Part shown: positions 1 through 10,627 of the stretch, piece by piece | Layout of the letters: every line of letters starts with the position of its first letter | Numbering within the stretch: the stretch's first letter is position 1 | Source: Brevundimonas sp. UBA6550 | Lineage (GTDB): Bacteria > Pseudomonadota > Alphaproteobacteria > Caulobacterales > Caulobacteraceae | DNA: 64,000 bases | Assembly (NCBI RefSeq): GCF_002434505.1 | Contig: NZ_DJKE01000001.1 | Location: 310,001 to 374,000 of the forward strand | Direction of reading: 5' to 3' | Translations under genes and position numbers: made by a program | The notes under the pieces: model-generated | The model's input: the letters and a program-made list of their open reading frames with translations, nothing else | Databases searched by the model: none | What the model was told of the DNA's origin: nothing

Positions 1-546
1 GGCTATCGGACCGCCGAGATCGAGGCCTATGTCGCCCAGCGGCTGGGCATCGCCCGCGCCCGCCCGCCGCTGGCGCAACTGGCCGCGACCATGGCGCTGG
101 AGCATTTCACCGCCGCCTTCGCCCATCGGCTGCTGGCCGACCCGGATCTGCTGAAGGGATCGCCCCACGATCTGGCGCGGCTGTGGCGCTGGCACTCCAT
201 CGAGGAGATCGAGCACAAGGGCGTGGCCTATGACGTCTTCCTGCACGCCACGCGCGACATGTCGCCGTTGCAGCGTTGGCGGCTGCGGCGCTGGGCCATG
301 CTGCTGACGACCCTGCTGTTCACCAAGACGGTGCGAGAGACCAGTCTGATGCTGCTGAAACAGGACGGCATCGTCGGCTGGCGCGCCCGGTTCGGCCTGT
401 TCCGCTGGCTGTGGTTCAAGCCGGGCCTGTATCGCCGGATGATCGGCGACTATTTCGCCTTCTACCGCCCCGACTTCCACCCCTGGCAGGTCGACGACCG
501 CGACCTGATCGCCGAGGCCGAGGCGGGCCTGGGCCAACCGGCGTAA
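1..546 (+). CDS. Predicted metal-dependent hydrolase, PF10118-like (5' truncated)
   Basis: The reading frame is open from base 1 and ends at a TAA at 544-546, so the N-terminal part lies outside the window; 181 residues are visible. The visible part contains HSIEEIEHKGVAYDVF, which fits the acidic/His helix of the poorly characterised PF10118 family annotated as predicted metal-dependent hydrolases. A later conserved-looking block is rich in Trp, Tyr and Phe (FRWLWFKPGLYRRM) and ends with YRPDFHPW, typical of the family C-terminus. The ATG at 91 lies inside the conserved region and is not the real start. Substrate is unknown. The assignment is from family resemblance only. Confidence 0.7.
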   Translation, partial: GYRTAEIEAYVAQRLGIARARPPLAQLAATMALEHFTAAFAHRLLADPDLLKGSPHDLARLWRWHSIEEIEHKGVAYDVFLHATRDMSPLQRWRLRRWAMLLTTLLFTKTVRETSLMLLKQDGIVGWRARFGLFRWLWFKPGLYRRMIGDYFAFYRPDFHPWQVDDRDLIAEAEAGLGQPA

Positions 547-557
547 AGCCCTCCATT

Positions 558-582
558 CCGGGGCGTCCTTCGGGCGCCCCGG
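558..582 (+). terminator. Possible terminator hairpin after the PF10118 gene
   Basis: CCGGGGCG (558-565) pairs perfectly with CGCCCCGG (575-582) around a 9-nt loop, 12 nt after the stop codon. There is no immediate T-run; TTTT occurs only at 596-599. It begins CATTCCGGGGC, like the palindromic elements elsewhere in this window, so it may be a repeat remnant that also acts as a transcript end. The rest of 583-748 shows no gene. Confidence 0.35.
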
Positions 583-748
583 AGCCGGCGCTTGCTTTTC
601 GCGGCGCGAGGCCGCATCAGGACGTCATCACCTTGGACCCGGCCCTGTTCGCAGGCGACGGGTGGCTATCCCCGCCGCCGATCCGCTGGGAAACCGAACC
701 GCCGGAAACCGCATCGTCGGGCGCGGCTCATCCAGATGAAATTCCGAC

Positions 749-2233
749 ATGACCCTGATCGCTTCCGCGCGCCGGCAATGGCTCGCCAGTCCGCGCCGCG
801 ACCTGCTGGCGGGGACCGTGGTGGCCCTGGCCCTGATCCCAGAGGCCATCGCCTTCTCCCTGATCGCCGGGGTCGATCCGGCGGTGGGCCTGTACGCCAG
901 CGTCGTGATCGCGATCACCATCGCCTTCGTTGGCGGCCGGCCGGCCATGATCTCGGCGGCGACCGGGGCCATGGCGCTGCTGATGGTCACCCTGGTTCGC
1001 GACCACGGCATAGAATATCTGTTCGCCGCCTCCATCCTGTGCGGCCTGTTCCAGATCGTCATCGGCCTGCTGAAGCTGGGCCGTTACATCAAGTTCGTCA
1101 GCCGCAGCGTGATGACCGGCTTCGTCAATGCGCTGGCGATCCTGATCTTTTTGGCCCAGATGCCCGAACTGATCGGGGCCGGGCCGATCACCTATGTCCT
1201 GGTCGCGGCGGCCCTGGCCATCATCTATGGCGCGCCGCGGCTGACCAAGGCCGTCCCCTCGCCCCTGATCGCCATTGTCGTCATCAGCGCCGTGGTGATG
1301 GCGATGAAGCTGGACGTGCGGACGGTCGGCGACATGGGCCAGATGCCCACGGCCCTGCCGGCGTTCCACCTGCCGGCCGTGCCGCTGACGTGGGAGACGC
1401 TGACCCTCATCGCGCCGATCTCGGCGACCCTGGCCTTCGTCGGCCTGCTGGAGAGCCTGCTGACCGCCAATCTGATCGACGACGTGACCGACACCGCCTC
1501 GGACAAGGATCGCGAGACGCGCGGCCAGGGGATCGCCAACATCCTGTCGCCCCTGTTCGGCGGCATGGCGGGTTGCGCCATGATCGGCCAGTCGATGATC
1601 AATGTCGGATCGGGCGCGCGCGGGCGGCTGTCGACCCTGTGGGCCGGGCTGTTACTGCTGTTTCTGATGCTGGCGCTTCAGGACTGGGTGGCGCGCATTC
1701 CGATGGCGGCCCTGGTTGCGGTGATGATCATGGTGTCGGTCGGCACCTTCGACTGGAACTCGGTGTTGAAGCTGCGCACCCTGCCGATCCAATCGTCCAT
1801 CGTCATGGTCGCCACCACGGCGACCGTCGTCGTCACCCACGACCTGTCCAAGGGGGTGATGCTGGGCGTCCTGCTGTCCGCCGTCTTCTTCATGCGCAAG
1901 GTCGGCAAGACCCTCAGCGTGACCGAAGTTCAGACGTCGGAACCCGGCGCATTGCGATATCGCGTGTCGGGCCAGTTGTTCTTCGGCTCGGCCGATCTGT
2001 TCGCCGCCAGTTTCGAACACCATGGCCGACCGACGCATGTCGAGATCGACCTGACCGACGCCCACCTGTGGGATCTGACCGGCGTCGCCGCCGTGGACAA
2101 GGTGGTGTTCCGCTATCGCCGACAGGGCGCCCAGGTTCAGGTGGTCGGCATGAACGACGCCGCCCGCACCCTGGTCGCGCGGGTCGGGCGGTTCGAGAAG
2201 ATGCATCTGCCGGCCGACGCCGGCGCGCATTGA
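749..2233 (+). CDS. SulP-family inorganic anion transporter with STAS domain
   Basis: The 494-residue protein has about ten to twelve hydrophobic segments over roughly residues 15-400. Near the N-terminus is the SulP signature ([20 protein letters not shown], then GLYAS). A soluble C-terminal STAS domain follows from about residue 410 ([13 protein letters not shown] then [21 protein letters not shown]). SulP proteins move sulfate, bicarbonate or other anions across the inner membrane by symport or exchange, and the STAS domain is thought to regulate transport. The ATG at 749 has only a weak ribosome site. No carbonic anhydrase or sulfate gene is adjacent, so the substrate cannot be named. Confidence 0.88.
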   Translation: MTLIASARRQWLASPRRDLLAGTVVALALIPEAIAFSLIAGVDPAVGLYASVVIAITIAFVGGRPAMISAATGAMALLMVTLVRDHGIEYLFAASILCGLFQIVIGLLKLGRYIKFVSRSVMTGFVNALAILIFLAQMPELIGAGPITYVLVAAALAIIYGAPRLTKAVPSPLIAIVVISAVVMAMKLDVRTVGDMGQMPTALPAFHLPAVPLTWETLTLIAPISATLAFVGLLESLLTANLIDDVTDTASDKDRETRGQGIANILSPLFGGMAGCAMIGQSMINVGSGARGRLSTLWAGLLLLFLMLALQDWVARIPMAALVAVMIMVSVGTFDWNSVLKLRTLPIQSSIVMVATTATVVVTHDLSKGVMLGVLLSAVFFMRKVGKTLSVTEVQTSEPGALRYRVSGQLFFGSADLFAASFEHHGRPTHVEIDLTDAHLWDLTGVAAVDKVVFRYRRQGAQVQVVGMNDAARTLVARVGRFEKMHLPADAGAH

Positions 2234-2250
2234 GCCTTTAGGGTTGGCCC

Positions 2251-2460
2251 TCAGGCCGCGTCGGGCGTTGCCTCGACCTCGGCCTTGGGCATCTTGCAGA
2301 TGCGGTTCAGGTCGGCGCGGATCGAACTGCCCTGGAAGTGCGAGATTTCGGCGCCGGAATAACCCTCGCCAGACAGGGCTTTCACGACGTCGCCGGTGTT
2401 GAGACAGTTTTGCGTGCGGGCCAGTTGATAGGCGCGCTCCACGACGTGGGTGCGGTTCAT
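2251..2460 (-). CDS. Small conserved-looking hypothetical protein (69 aa)
   Basis: A 69-residue ORF starts at an ATG at 2460 with GAAAGG about ten bases upstream. It begins [20 protein letters not shown] and looks like a compact helical protein with no membrane segment or signal peptide. The frame continues upstream without a stop, but the RBS supports the short form. It is convergent with sulP and divergent from the cold-shock gene, sharing a 238-bp upstream region with it. I do not recognise a family. Normal third-position GC makes it likely to be real. Confidence 0.6.
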   Translation of the reverse strand: MNRTHVVERAYQLARTQNCLNTGDVVKALSGEGYSGAEISHFQGSSIRADLNRICKMPKAEVEATPDAA

Positions 2461-2698
2461 GGAAATGCCTTTCGTTCGCCACATCAACGCCTTGCAAGCT
2501 AAACCGTTCCAGACGCTGGATTTTATCGTCCGGCGCGGCGCGCTTGCATTTGTCACAAAGACCTGCGCACATAAGCCTCGTCGATCTCTCTGCGTAACGC
2601 CCACTCTCTCTGCGAACGCACGAGTCCAGGCCGCTCCCATTCAGACCCGACAGGCCGCAGGGGCGTTCCCTCGGTCAATCTCTAACGGAGGTCTCATC

Positions 2699-2911
2699 AT
2701 GGCTACCGGCACTGTTAAGTGGTTCAACGCGACCAAGGGCTACGGCTTCATCCAACCCGACGACGGCGGCAAGGACGTCTTCGTCCACATTTCGGCTGTT
2801 GAAGCCGCCGGCCTGCGCGGCCTGGACGAAAACCAGAAGGTTTCCTACGAGCTGGAACGCGACAAGCGTTCGGGCAAGGAATCGGCTGGCCAGCTCCAGA
2901 CCCAAGGCTGA
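2699..2911 (+). CDS. cspA: Cold-shock protein, CspA family
   Basis: The 70-residue protein is one cold-shock domain (OB fold). RNP1 is seen as KGYGFIQPD and RNP2 as VFVHISAV. It begins [17 protein letters not shown], a classic CspA opening. Such proteins bind single-stranded nucleic acids and act as RNA chaperones. The ATG at 2699 follows a strong ribosome site, AACGGAGGT, at about 2684-2692. The preceding 238 bp have no gene and could provide the long 5' leader typical of cold-shock mRNAs, although I see no cold-box motif. A strong terminator follows at 2937, so the gene is probably monocistronic. Confidence 0.93.
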   Translation: MATGTVKWFNATKGYGFIQPDDGGKDVFVHISAVEAAGLRGLDENQKVSYELERDKRSGKESAGQLQTQG

Positions 2912-2936
2912 TTTCAGCCTCACGGCTGATCTTGCG

Positions 2937-2965
2937 ACGGCGGCTCCTCACGGAGCCGCCGTTTT
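2937..2965 (+). terminator. Rho-independent terminator of the cold-shock gene
   Basis: ACGGCGGCTCC (2937-2947) and GGAGCCGCCGT (2952-2962) form a perfect 11-bp stem with a 4-nt loop followed by TTTTC. It lies 25 nt after the stop codon. Confidence 0.85.
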
Positions 2966-3074
2966 CAATTGGGCCGGGTGGTGGCGCTTTTCGATCTTTG
3001 TCCTGGTCACGATCGTCCTGGCCGTCATGGTCGGACGCACGCTGATCCCGATCTGGTGAGGCGTCCGCCGCGGA

Positions 3075-3629
3075 TCAGGCGGCATTCTTCTCGATCCAGG
3101 TGGCGAAGGCGTCCATGAAGTCCTTCAGGAACTTGCGGGTGTCGTCCTTCTTCAGCTTGCCGTTGTCGTCCAACAGGTCGGCGACATTGCCGATATAGGC
3201 TTCGGGCTGCTGCATCGTGGGCATGCCCAGGAAGACCAGGGGCTGGCGCAGGTGGTGGTTGGCGCCGAAGGCGGCCAGGGCGCCGGGCGAGACGCTGACG
3301 ATGGCGGCGGGCTTTCTGGCCCAGATGCTGTGGCCATAGGGGCGCGAGCCGACGTCCAGGGCGTTCTTCAGCGCGCCGGGGATGGAGCGATTATATTCCG
3401 GCGTGACGAACAGCACGGCCTGGGTCGTCGCCACCTCCTCGCGGAACCGCGTCCAGGCAGGCGGCGGCGCATCGGTCTCCAGGTCGGGATTGTAGAGCGG
3501 CAAGTCGCCGATCTCGACCAACTCCAGCTCAAGACCCGGCGCGGCGAGCGCCTTCAGTTCCAGGCCGATGGCGCGCGAATAGGCGCCTTGGCGCAGGCTG
3601 CCGACGATCAGGGCGACGCGGACGGACAT
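3075..3629 (-). CDS. NAD(P)H-dependent FMN reductase
   Basis: This 184-residue flavodoxin-fold protein shows the FMN-phosphate binding loop GSLRQGAYSRAIG near residues 10-22 and the family motif TPEYNRSIPGALKNALD at about 76-92. This matches the NADPH-dependent FMN reductase family (ChrR/YieF/azoreductase-like), cytosolic enzymes that reduce quinones, azo dyes or chromate using FMN. The ATG at 3629 follows GGAGAG. It lies just downstream of the M16 peptidase gene on the same strand with a 75-bp gap. The physiological substrate cannot be read from sequence. Confidence 0.88.
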   Translation of the reverse strand: MSVRVALIVGSLRQGAYSRAIGLELKALAAPGLELELVEIGDLPLYNPDLETDAPPPAWTRFREEVATTQAVLFVTPEYNRSIPGALKNALDVGSRPYGHSIWARKPAAIVSVSPGALAAFGANHHLRQPLVFLGMPTMQQPEAYIGNVADLLDDNGKLKKDDTRKFLKDFMDAFATWIEKNAA

Positions 3630-3704
3630 GAGGCTCTCCGGGACTGCAGGGTTGAAGCGTCGGCATAACCGATGCGCCCGGCCGATGTTCCCTGAAACCC
3701 CGCG

Positions 3705-4973
3705 TCAGCCGCCGAACAGGGCGGCGGCGAAGGCTTCGCCCGCCGACGCGGCGTTCTTTGGCCCCAGAACCGCGCTGGCGGACCGGCCAGCCGCCAGCAG
3801 CCGCCCGCCGACGACGCGCACGTCCTCCACCGACTGGGCCTCCAGCTCTTCGGTCATCAGGGCGCTGGCGCGCGGGGCGCCGAAGATCAGGGTCTGGGCG
3901 GCGTTGCGTCCCGCCCGGCTCATCGGGTTTTCGTCCGACATCCACAGACCGGCCTTCATCACCGCCTTGGCCCGCGACAGTTCCCGGTCGGTCGGGCCGT
4001 GTTCGGCCAGCGCCCGCACCTCGGCCGCCGAAACCTCGGCCAGCTCCCTGGCCCGATCCGCCGCCGCCCCGGCGTAGACGCCCAGCACGCCCGTATCCTC
4101 GTACGGCTCCTGATAGGCGTCGATGGCGTAGGCCAGGCCCCGCTCCTCGCGCGCGCTCTGGAACAGGCGCGAGGCCATGCCGCCGCCCAGTATCTCGCCG
4201 AACAGCCGCATGGCCGACAGGGCCGGATCGGTCGCCGACAGGGCGGGTAGCTGGAAGACCAGATTGGCCTGTTCGATCTTGCGCGTCAGCTTGGCGTGAC
4301 CGCCGACGAAGACGGCCGGGGGCGGAGCGTCGACCGGGGTCGCGACCGCATCGCCGAACCAGCGCTCGGCCAGGGCCAGCAGCTCGGTTTCGTCCACCGC
4401 GCCCGACACCGACACCACCATCCGGTCGGGCGAATACAGCCGTGCACGCCAGGCCTCGACCGTCGTCTTGTCGGCGGGCTTCAGGCTGGCGACCGAACCC
4501 AGGATGGGGCGGCCCAGCGGCTGTCTGGCGAAGGCGCGGGTCTGGACCATTTCGAACACATGGTCGTCGGGCGTGTCGAAGGCCTCGGCGATCTCCTGGG
4601 CCACCACATCCTTTTCGCGCACGATCTCGGCGGGATCCAGCGTGGGGCGAAACACCAGGTCCGACAGCACCTGCATGGCCAGCGGCAGGGAGCCGTCCAG
4701 GCCGCGCACCTCGAAACTGGTCCGCTCGTATCCGGTGGAGGCGTTGATGGTGCCGCCCTCGGCCTCGATCCGCTCGACGATCTCGCGCGCGGCCATGTCG
4801 CCGGCGCCCTTGAACACCAGATGCTCCAACAGGTGCGACCAGCCGGAGCGATCCTCGGCCTCCCAGCGCGCGCCGCCCTTGACGGTGACGACGACGGCCA
4901 GGGTCTTGAGCCCCGGCATGGGATCGCAGACGACGCGAACGCCGTTGGACAGGGTGTGGAGAGAAGCGGTCAG
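3705..4973 (-). CDS. M16-family zinc metallopeptidase (pitrilysin/MPP-like), probable CTG start
   Basis: The protein has the inverted zinc motif HxxEH (HLLEH, about residues 47-51) and the downstream acidic region REKDVVAQEI. The C-terminal half (LVFQLPALSATDP, GGGMASRLFQ) resembles the inactive second M16 domain. Family members resemble the mitochondrial processing peptidase beta subunit. The first ATG in frame, at 4919, would remove the conserved first strand (SLHTLSNGVRVVCDP), which is clearly present upstream. No ATG, GTG or TTG occurs between that strand and the SURF1 stop. A CTG at 4973, nine bases after GGAAAG, would give 422 residues and is my preferred start. The gene follows SURF1 by 4 bp, suggesting co-transcription. 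Confidence 0.82.
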   Translation of the reverse strand: MTASLHTLSNGVRVVCDPMPGLKTLAVVVTVKGGARWEAEDRSGWSHLLEHLVFKGAGDMAAREIVERIEAEGGTINASTGYERTSFEVRGLDGSLPLAMQVLSDLVFRPTLDPAEIVREKDVVAQEIAEAFDTPDDHVFEMVQTRAFARQPLGRPILGSVASLKPADKTTVEAWRARLYSPDRMVVSVSGAVDETELLALAERWFGDAVATPVDAPPPAVFVGGHAKLTRKIEQANLVFQLPALSATDPALSAMRLFGEILGGGMASRLFQSAREERGLAYAIDAYQEPYEDTGVLGVYAGAAADRARELAEVSAAEVRALAEHGPTDRELSRAKAVMKAGLWMSDENPMSRAGRNAAQTLIFGAPRASALMTEELEAQSVEDVRVVGGRLLAAGRSASAVLGPKNAASAGEAFAAALFGG

Positions 4974-4977
4974 GACT

Positions 4978-5718
4978 TTAGTCTTTCCTATCGCCGCGCA
5001 CGCGGTGCGCGGCTGCTTGAGGACCGTCTTTCTTCATTCGACGGCGAAGCAGGGCCACATAGAAGCCCACAAGCGCGATCGCCAGTCCGAACCAGGTCAG
5101 GGCGTATCCGAAATGGTTGTTGGAGAAGGCGGCCGGGGGCGCGGAGGGCCTGAGCGCCGCAAACTCGGGATTGACGGCGGTGACGGCGAAGACGACCTCG
5201 GGCCGCACGGGCCCCGTGACGTTCAGCGCCCTGGCCATGGCGGCGGTGTCGCGTGCATAGAAGCGGCCGTCCCTCGGCGCGGGGCTCATGGCGCCCGGTT
5301 TGGGGAAGCTGCGGAACTCGCCCACCATCACCAGCGGCAGGGTCGTCTCGATCACACGCGGCCGGGCCGTCACGCCGTCGCCGACGAAGCCCCGGTCTAT
5401 CAGAACGGTGAAGTCATGCCCCGCCGGCCGACAGGCCGAGATCAGCCGCACCCCGGCCTCGCCGTCATGGATGGACTGCAACTCCACGAAGGGCGCGCTG
5501 GCCAAGCCCGGACAGACGATCAGGGCCTTGCGGAACTCCAGGTCGCCCTCGGCCAGCACCTGATCCAGCGGCGCGGGCGGTTTCGCCGCCGCCACGTCGG
5601 CCGCCGCGATCAGCCCTTCCTTCCACTTCAGCCGCTCGACCTGCCACACGCCCAGGCCGATCAGCAGGACGATGGCGACCGCCGTCAGCACGGTCAGAAT
5701 CCAGGGGAAACGCTTCAT
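4978..5718 (-). CDS. SURF1-family cytochrome oxidase assembly protein
   Basis: The 246-residue protein has an N-terminal membrane helix (about residues 5-25) running into the SURF1 motif LGVWQVERLKWKEGLI. A periplasmic domain follows, then a C-terminal helix (HFGYALTWFGLAIALVGFY) with positive residues after it. This two-helix hairpin is typical of SURF1/Shy1, which helps insert heme a into subunit I of aa3 oxidases. The start overlaps the DUF983 stop by 4 nt (ATGA), indicating translational coupling, and the gene lies at the end of the oxidase operon. Confidence 0.9.
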   Translation of the reverse strand: MKRFPWILTVLTAVAIVLLIGLGVWQVERLKWKEGLIAAADVAAAKPPAPLDQVLAEGDLEFRKALIVCPGLASAPFVELQSIHDGEAGVRLISACRPAGHDFTVLIDRGFVGDGVTARPRVIETTLPLVMVGEFRSFPKPGAMSPAPRDGRFYARDTAAMARALNVTGPVRPEVVFAVTAVNPEFAALRPSAPPAAFSNNHFGYALTWFGLAIALVGFYVALLRRRMKKDGPQAAAHRVRGDRKD

Positions 5719-6116
5719 CGCTGGTTCCTGTACTGCAGGCCGATCATCAGCCCCCGCCCCGGCCGCATCAGCGCCAGCGACAGGCCCGCCACCATCGGCA
5801 GCCAGACGATCAGATGCAGCCACATGGGCGGGTGGAACCTGATCTCCACGAACAGGGCCGAGAACACCACCACGAAGCCGGCGATCTGCATGATGAAGGT
5901 CGCCGGGCCGTCGCCGGTCTGGATGGTCGAGAAATCCAGGCCGCAGACCGCGCAGGCCGGCCGAACCTTCAGAAAACCGTCGAACAGCCGCCCCTGGCCG
6001 CAGCGCGGGCAGCGCCCCTTCAACGCCGCGCGAACCGGGTGATCGCAAACGACGACGGCGCGGGACGATCCCTCGTCCCGCGCCGTTTCGACAGTCTCAG
6101 ACCCGTCTTGGTTCAA
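5715..6116 (-). CDS. DUF983 family membrane protein, TTG start
   Basis: The 133-residue protein carries two CxxC pairs (CPRCGQGRLF and CAVCGLDFS) in the first half, followed by two hydrophobic helices. This is the DUF983 layout, common next to ctaE and SURF1 in alphaproteobacteria, and a role in oxidase assembly or metal handling is suspected. The start is a TTG at 6116 that overlaps the ctaE stop (TTGA); there is no better ATG or GTG upstream of the first CxxC. The four Cys suggest a zinc ribbon. Function is inferred from position only. Confidence 0.85.
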   Translation of the reverse strand: MNQDGSETVETARDEGSSRAVVVCDHPVRAALKGRCPRCGQGRLFDGFLKVRPACAVCGLDFSTIQTGDGPATFIMQIAGFVVVFSALFVEIRFHPPMWLHLIVWLPMVAGLSLALMRPGRGLMIGLQYRNQR

Positions 6117-7021
6117 CCGAAGACGACATAGACGAAGGCGAACAGGAACAGCCAGACCACGTCCACGAAGTGCCAGTACCAGGCCGCCGCCTCGAAGCCG
6201 AAATGCTTCTGCGGGGTGAAGTCGCCGGCCAGCAGGCGGATCAGGCAGACCGCCAGGAAGATGGTGCCGATCAGCACGTGGAAGCCGTGGAAGCCCGTCG
6301 CCATGAAGAAGATCGAACCATACAGGCCCGAGTTCACGGCCTCTTCGTTGAAGAACAGCTTCTCGTGCAGGATGTGGTGATACTCATAGGCCTGGACGCA
6401 GGTGAACAGCACGCCCAGCGCCACGGTGATGGCCAGGGCGATCTTGGCGCCCTTGCGGTCCCCGACCTGGATGGCGTGGTGCGCCCAGGTGACGGTGCAG
6501 CCGCTGAGCAGCAGGGTCACGGTGTTCAGCAGCGGCAGCTGCCACGGCGACAGAACCTCCACGCCCTTCGGCGGCCAGGTCGACCAGGCCTTGGCGGTGT
6601 CGGCCCAAGTCCCCACTTCCGGCGTCAGCGCCCGCGATTCGTGGAACAGGGCCATGTCGAAGAACATCCAGAAGAAGGCGACGAAGAACATCACCTCCGA
6701 CGCGATGAACAGGATCATGCCGTAGCGCAGGCCGATGGAGACGACCGGCGTATGGTCGCCCGCCTTGGATTCCTTGATCACGTCCGACCACCAGCAGAAG
6801 GCCGAGATCAGCACCCCCGCCAGACCGGCGAAGAAGACGCCGGGCTTGCCCTGGGCCAGGAAGTTGGCGGCGATCGGGCCGCCGTCGGCTGGGGCCAGAC
6901 CCTTCATCCAGATCACCGCGCCGATGAACATGATGGTGGCGCCGATGGACGACACCAGCGGCCACGGGCTGGGCGGAACCAGGTGATAGTCGTGCTGCGG
7001 AGCGGCGTGCGCGTCGGCCAT
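6113..7021 (-). CDS. ctaE: Cytochrome c oxidase subunit III
   Basis: The 302-residue protein has seven hydrophobic segments and the family motifs HLVPPSPWPL near the N-terminus, SEVMFFVAFFWMFF around residue 115, and WYWHFVDVVWLFLFAFVYV at the C-terminus. The ATG at 7021 has a strong RBS (GAGGGGAAGAG); a longer in-frame start at 7105 lacks one. Subunit III stabilises the aa3 oxidase and supports proton uptake. It is separated from ctaG by 140 bp with no gene, and its stop overlaps the DUF983 start. Confidence 0.95.
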   Translation of the reverse strand: MADAHAAPQHDYHLVPPSPWPLVSSIGATIMFIGAVIWMKGLAPADGGPIAANFLAQGKPGVFFAGLAGVLISAFCWWSDVIKESKAGDHTPVVSIGLRYGMILFIASEVMFFVAFFWMFFDMALFHESRALTPEVGTWADTAKAWSTWPPKGVEVLSPWQLPLLNTVTLLLSGCTVTWAHHAIQVGDRKGAKIALAITVALGVLFTCVQAYEYHHILHEKLFFNEEAVNSGLYGSIFFMATGFHGFHVLIGTIFLAVCLIRLLAGDFTPQKHFGFEAAAWYWHFVDVVWLFLFAFVYVVFG

Positions 7022-7161
7022 GCGGTCTCTTCCCCTCAATCCATCCTCGGCCGGGCCATTTGTCAGGCCTCGATCCTGCGATGAAGTCGTCTTTTCTTCC
7101 GACATAACGGCGTCGAGCGCAACAGGCCAGACGCCGCGTCGGCCCTAATCAAGCCTCGCCG

Positions 7162-7698
7162 TCAGGCCGCCGGCGCATCCACCGACGGATAGAAGGTGTA
7201 GCTGAGAGTGATCTCGCGCGCGCCCCGCGCCTCGCGGTCGGTGGCCAGTTCGGGGGCGATGAAATACTGCACCGGAAACTGGCGCGTCTCGCCGGCCTTC
7301 AGCGTCTGATCGGTGAAGCAGAAGCACTGCAGCTTCTGGAAATACGGCCCCGTATATTCCGGCACGACGTTGTAGCCGGCCCGCACCTGGATCGGCCGGT
7401 CGGAGGTGTTGGTCACGTCGAAATAGGCCAGGCCCGTCTCGCCGATCCGCACGCGCTGGGTCGCCTGTTCGGCCTGGAACGTCATGGGCAGGCCCCGGAC
7501 ATTGGTGTCGAACCGCACCAGGACGGTCTGGTCCAGCACCTGGTCGGGGGCCTTTTCCGCCCGCCGCACCGTGCCGTCGAAGCCGGTGACCTGACAGAAC
7601 ATCCGATAGAGGGGCACCGCCGCGAAGGCGGCGCCCGTCATCCCCATCACGCCCAGCACGCAGACGATGGCGATCAGGTTCTTGCGGTCGCTCCTCAC
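7162..7698 (-). CDS. ctaG: Cytochrome c oxidase copper-delivery protein CtaG/Cox11, GTG start
   Basis: This 178-residue protein has one N-terminal membrane helix (about residues 7-27) and a periplasmic beta domain. The copper-binding signature QCFCFTDQTLKAGE is present with both Cys of CFC. CtaG/Cox11 delivers copper to the CuB site of subunit I. The start is GTG at 7698, and it overlaps the stop of the small upstream membrane gene (GTGA), so the two are probably translationally coupled. Length matches the family (about 180-200). Confidence 0.94.
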   Translation of the reverse strand: MRSDRKNLIAIVCVLGVMGMTGAAFAAVPLYRMFCQVTGFDGTVRRAEKAPDQVLDQTVLVRFDTNVRGLPMTFQAEQATQRVRIGETGLAYFDVTNTSDRPIQVRAGYNVVPEYTGPYFQKLQCFCFTDQTLKAGETRQFPVQYFIAPELATDREARGAREITLSYTFYPSVDAPAA

Positions 7699-7865
7699 GG
7701 CTGGGACGTCGCGACGGCGCGCTCCAGCGCGCGTTCGGCGGCCTGGTTCTGCTGCAGGCGCAGGACGGTGGTGGCGAAGACCAGGACGATGAAGGCGACC
7801 AGGGCGCTGGCGATCCAGACGTTGCGGCGTTTGCGCGCGCGCATCTCTTCGGGGGTCAGACGCAT
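7695..7865 (-). CDS. 56-aa single-pass membrane protein in the oxidase operon (CoxF-like position)
   Basis: This ORF runs from ATG at 7865 to TGA at 7695, 4 bp after ctaB, and overlaps the ctaG GTG start. The product has a basic N-terminus (MRLTPEEMRARKRRN), one hydrophobic helix (about residues 15-34: VWIASALVAFIVLVFATTVL), and a charged C-terminal tail, the layout of tail-in-cytoplasm accessory subunits. Alphaproteobacterial oxidase operons often carry such a small gene between ctaB and ctaG (sometimes called coxF). Overlap at one end, tight spacing at the other and correct polarity make it very likely real. Confidence 0.75.
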   Translation of the reverse strand: MRLTPEEMRARKRRNVWIASALVAFIVLVFATTVLRLQQNQAAERALERAVATSQP

Positions 7866-7868
7866 GGC

Positions 7869-8834
7869 TTACGCTCCCAGGCCGGCCAGGGCCTCGACCA
7901 ACAGGGCCGAGAACAGGGCCATCAGATACAGGATGGAAAAGGCGAACAGGTCCCGCGCCGGTTTGGCCTGGGCCTTGACGTCATACAATGCGGCCTCGCG
8001 TCCCACGGTGTCGGCCTTGTCCGGCTCGTCGCCCGCGCGCGAGCGGAACAGCCGCCAGGCCAGGCCCAGGAAGCCCAGACCGCCGGCGACCGACACGACC
8101 AGATAGATCGCGCCGCCTAGCCCCACCAGGGCCGGCGCGATGGCGGTCGGCACGAAGACCAGGCTGTAGATCAGGATCTGCAGCCGGGTGGATTTGGCGC
8201 CGCGCGCCACCGGCATCATCGGAATGCCCGCCTTGGCGTAGTCGCCGGCCGAATACAGCGCCAGGGCCCAGCTGTGCGGTGGGGTCCACAGGAAGATGAT
8301 GGCGAACAGCAGCCAGGCTTGCCACGGCGCCTGACCCGTCGCCGCCGCCCAGCCGATCACCGGCGGAAAGGCCCCCGCCGCCCCGCCGATGACGATGTTC
8401 TGGGGTGTCCTGCGTTTCAGCAGCAGGGTGTAGAAGCCGGCGTAATAGACGATGGTCAGGGCCAGCAGCCCCGCCGCCAGCCAGTTGGCGTTCATCCCCA
8501 GCAGCATGACCGAGAACAGGCTCAGGATCACGCCGAACGCCATGGCGTCGTTCTTCCTGACCCGCCCCGCCGCCACAGGGCGGCCGCGCGTGCGGCGCAT
8601 CAGGGCGTCGGTCTCGCCCTCCAGCGCCATGTTCAGCGCCCCGGCCGCGCCCGCGCCCACGGCGATGCACAGGATGGCGATGGCGGCGACCAGCGGATTG
8701 ACCGCTCCCGGCGCGACGATCAGCCCGGTCGCGGCGGTGAACACCACCAGCGACATCACGCGCGGCTTCAACAGCTGGAAGAAGTCTTCCGGCTGGGCGG
8801 TCGAGAGGGCGGGGGGTGTCTGGGCTTGGGTCAT
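7869..8834 (-). CDS. ctaB: Protoheme IX farnesyltransferase (heme O synthase)
   Basis: The 321-residue UbiA-superfamily membrane protein has about nine hydrophobic segments and the farnesyl-diphosphate site NMALEGETDALMRRTRGRP around residues 75-95. The LLKRRTPQNIVIGG motif and PPVIGWAA are typical of CtaB/CyoE. It converts heme b to heme O for the oxidase. I chose the ATG at 8834; a GTG at 8855 in the same frame is possible and neither has a strong RBS. It lies 92 bp downstream of ctaD, in the operon order ctaC-D-B-(small)-G-E. Confidence 0.94.
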   Translation of the reverse strand: MTQAQTPPALSTAQPEDFFQLLKPRVMSLVVFTAATGLIVAPGAVNPLVAAIAILCIAVGAGAAGALNMALEGETDALMRRTRGRPVAAGRVRKNDAMAFGVILSLFSVMLLGMNANWLAAGLLALTIVYYAGFYTLLLKRRTPQNIVIGGAAGAFPPVIGWAAATGQAPWQAWLLFAIIFLWTPPHSWALALYSAGDYAKAGIPMMPVARGAKSTRLQILIYSLVFVPTAIAPALVGLGGAIYLVVSVAGGLGFLGLAWRLFRSRAGDEPDKADTVGREAALYDVKAQAKPARDLFAFSILYLMALFSALLVEALAGLGA

Positions 8835-8926
8835 CGGTGCGGGCCGCAATAGCACACTGATCAGCAGAAGGCCGCCCTTTCCGATGGAAAGCGCGGCCCG
8901 CTGGTCTCAGCTTCGCCGGGTGGCGA

Positions 8927-10627
<1,701 letters not shown>

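Noticed and set aside
2912..3059. Hydrophobic open frame after the cold-shock gene (ends VLAVMVGRTLIPIW)
   Set aside because: It has no ATG, GTG or TTG after the cold-shock stop before the hydrophobic part and crosses the terminator.
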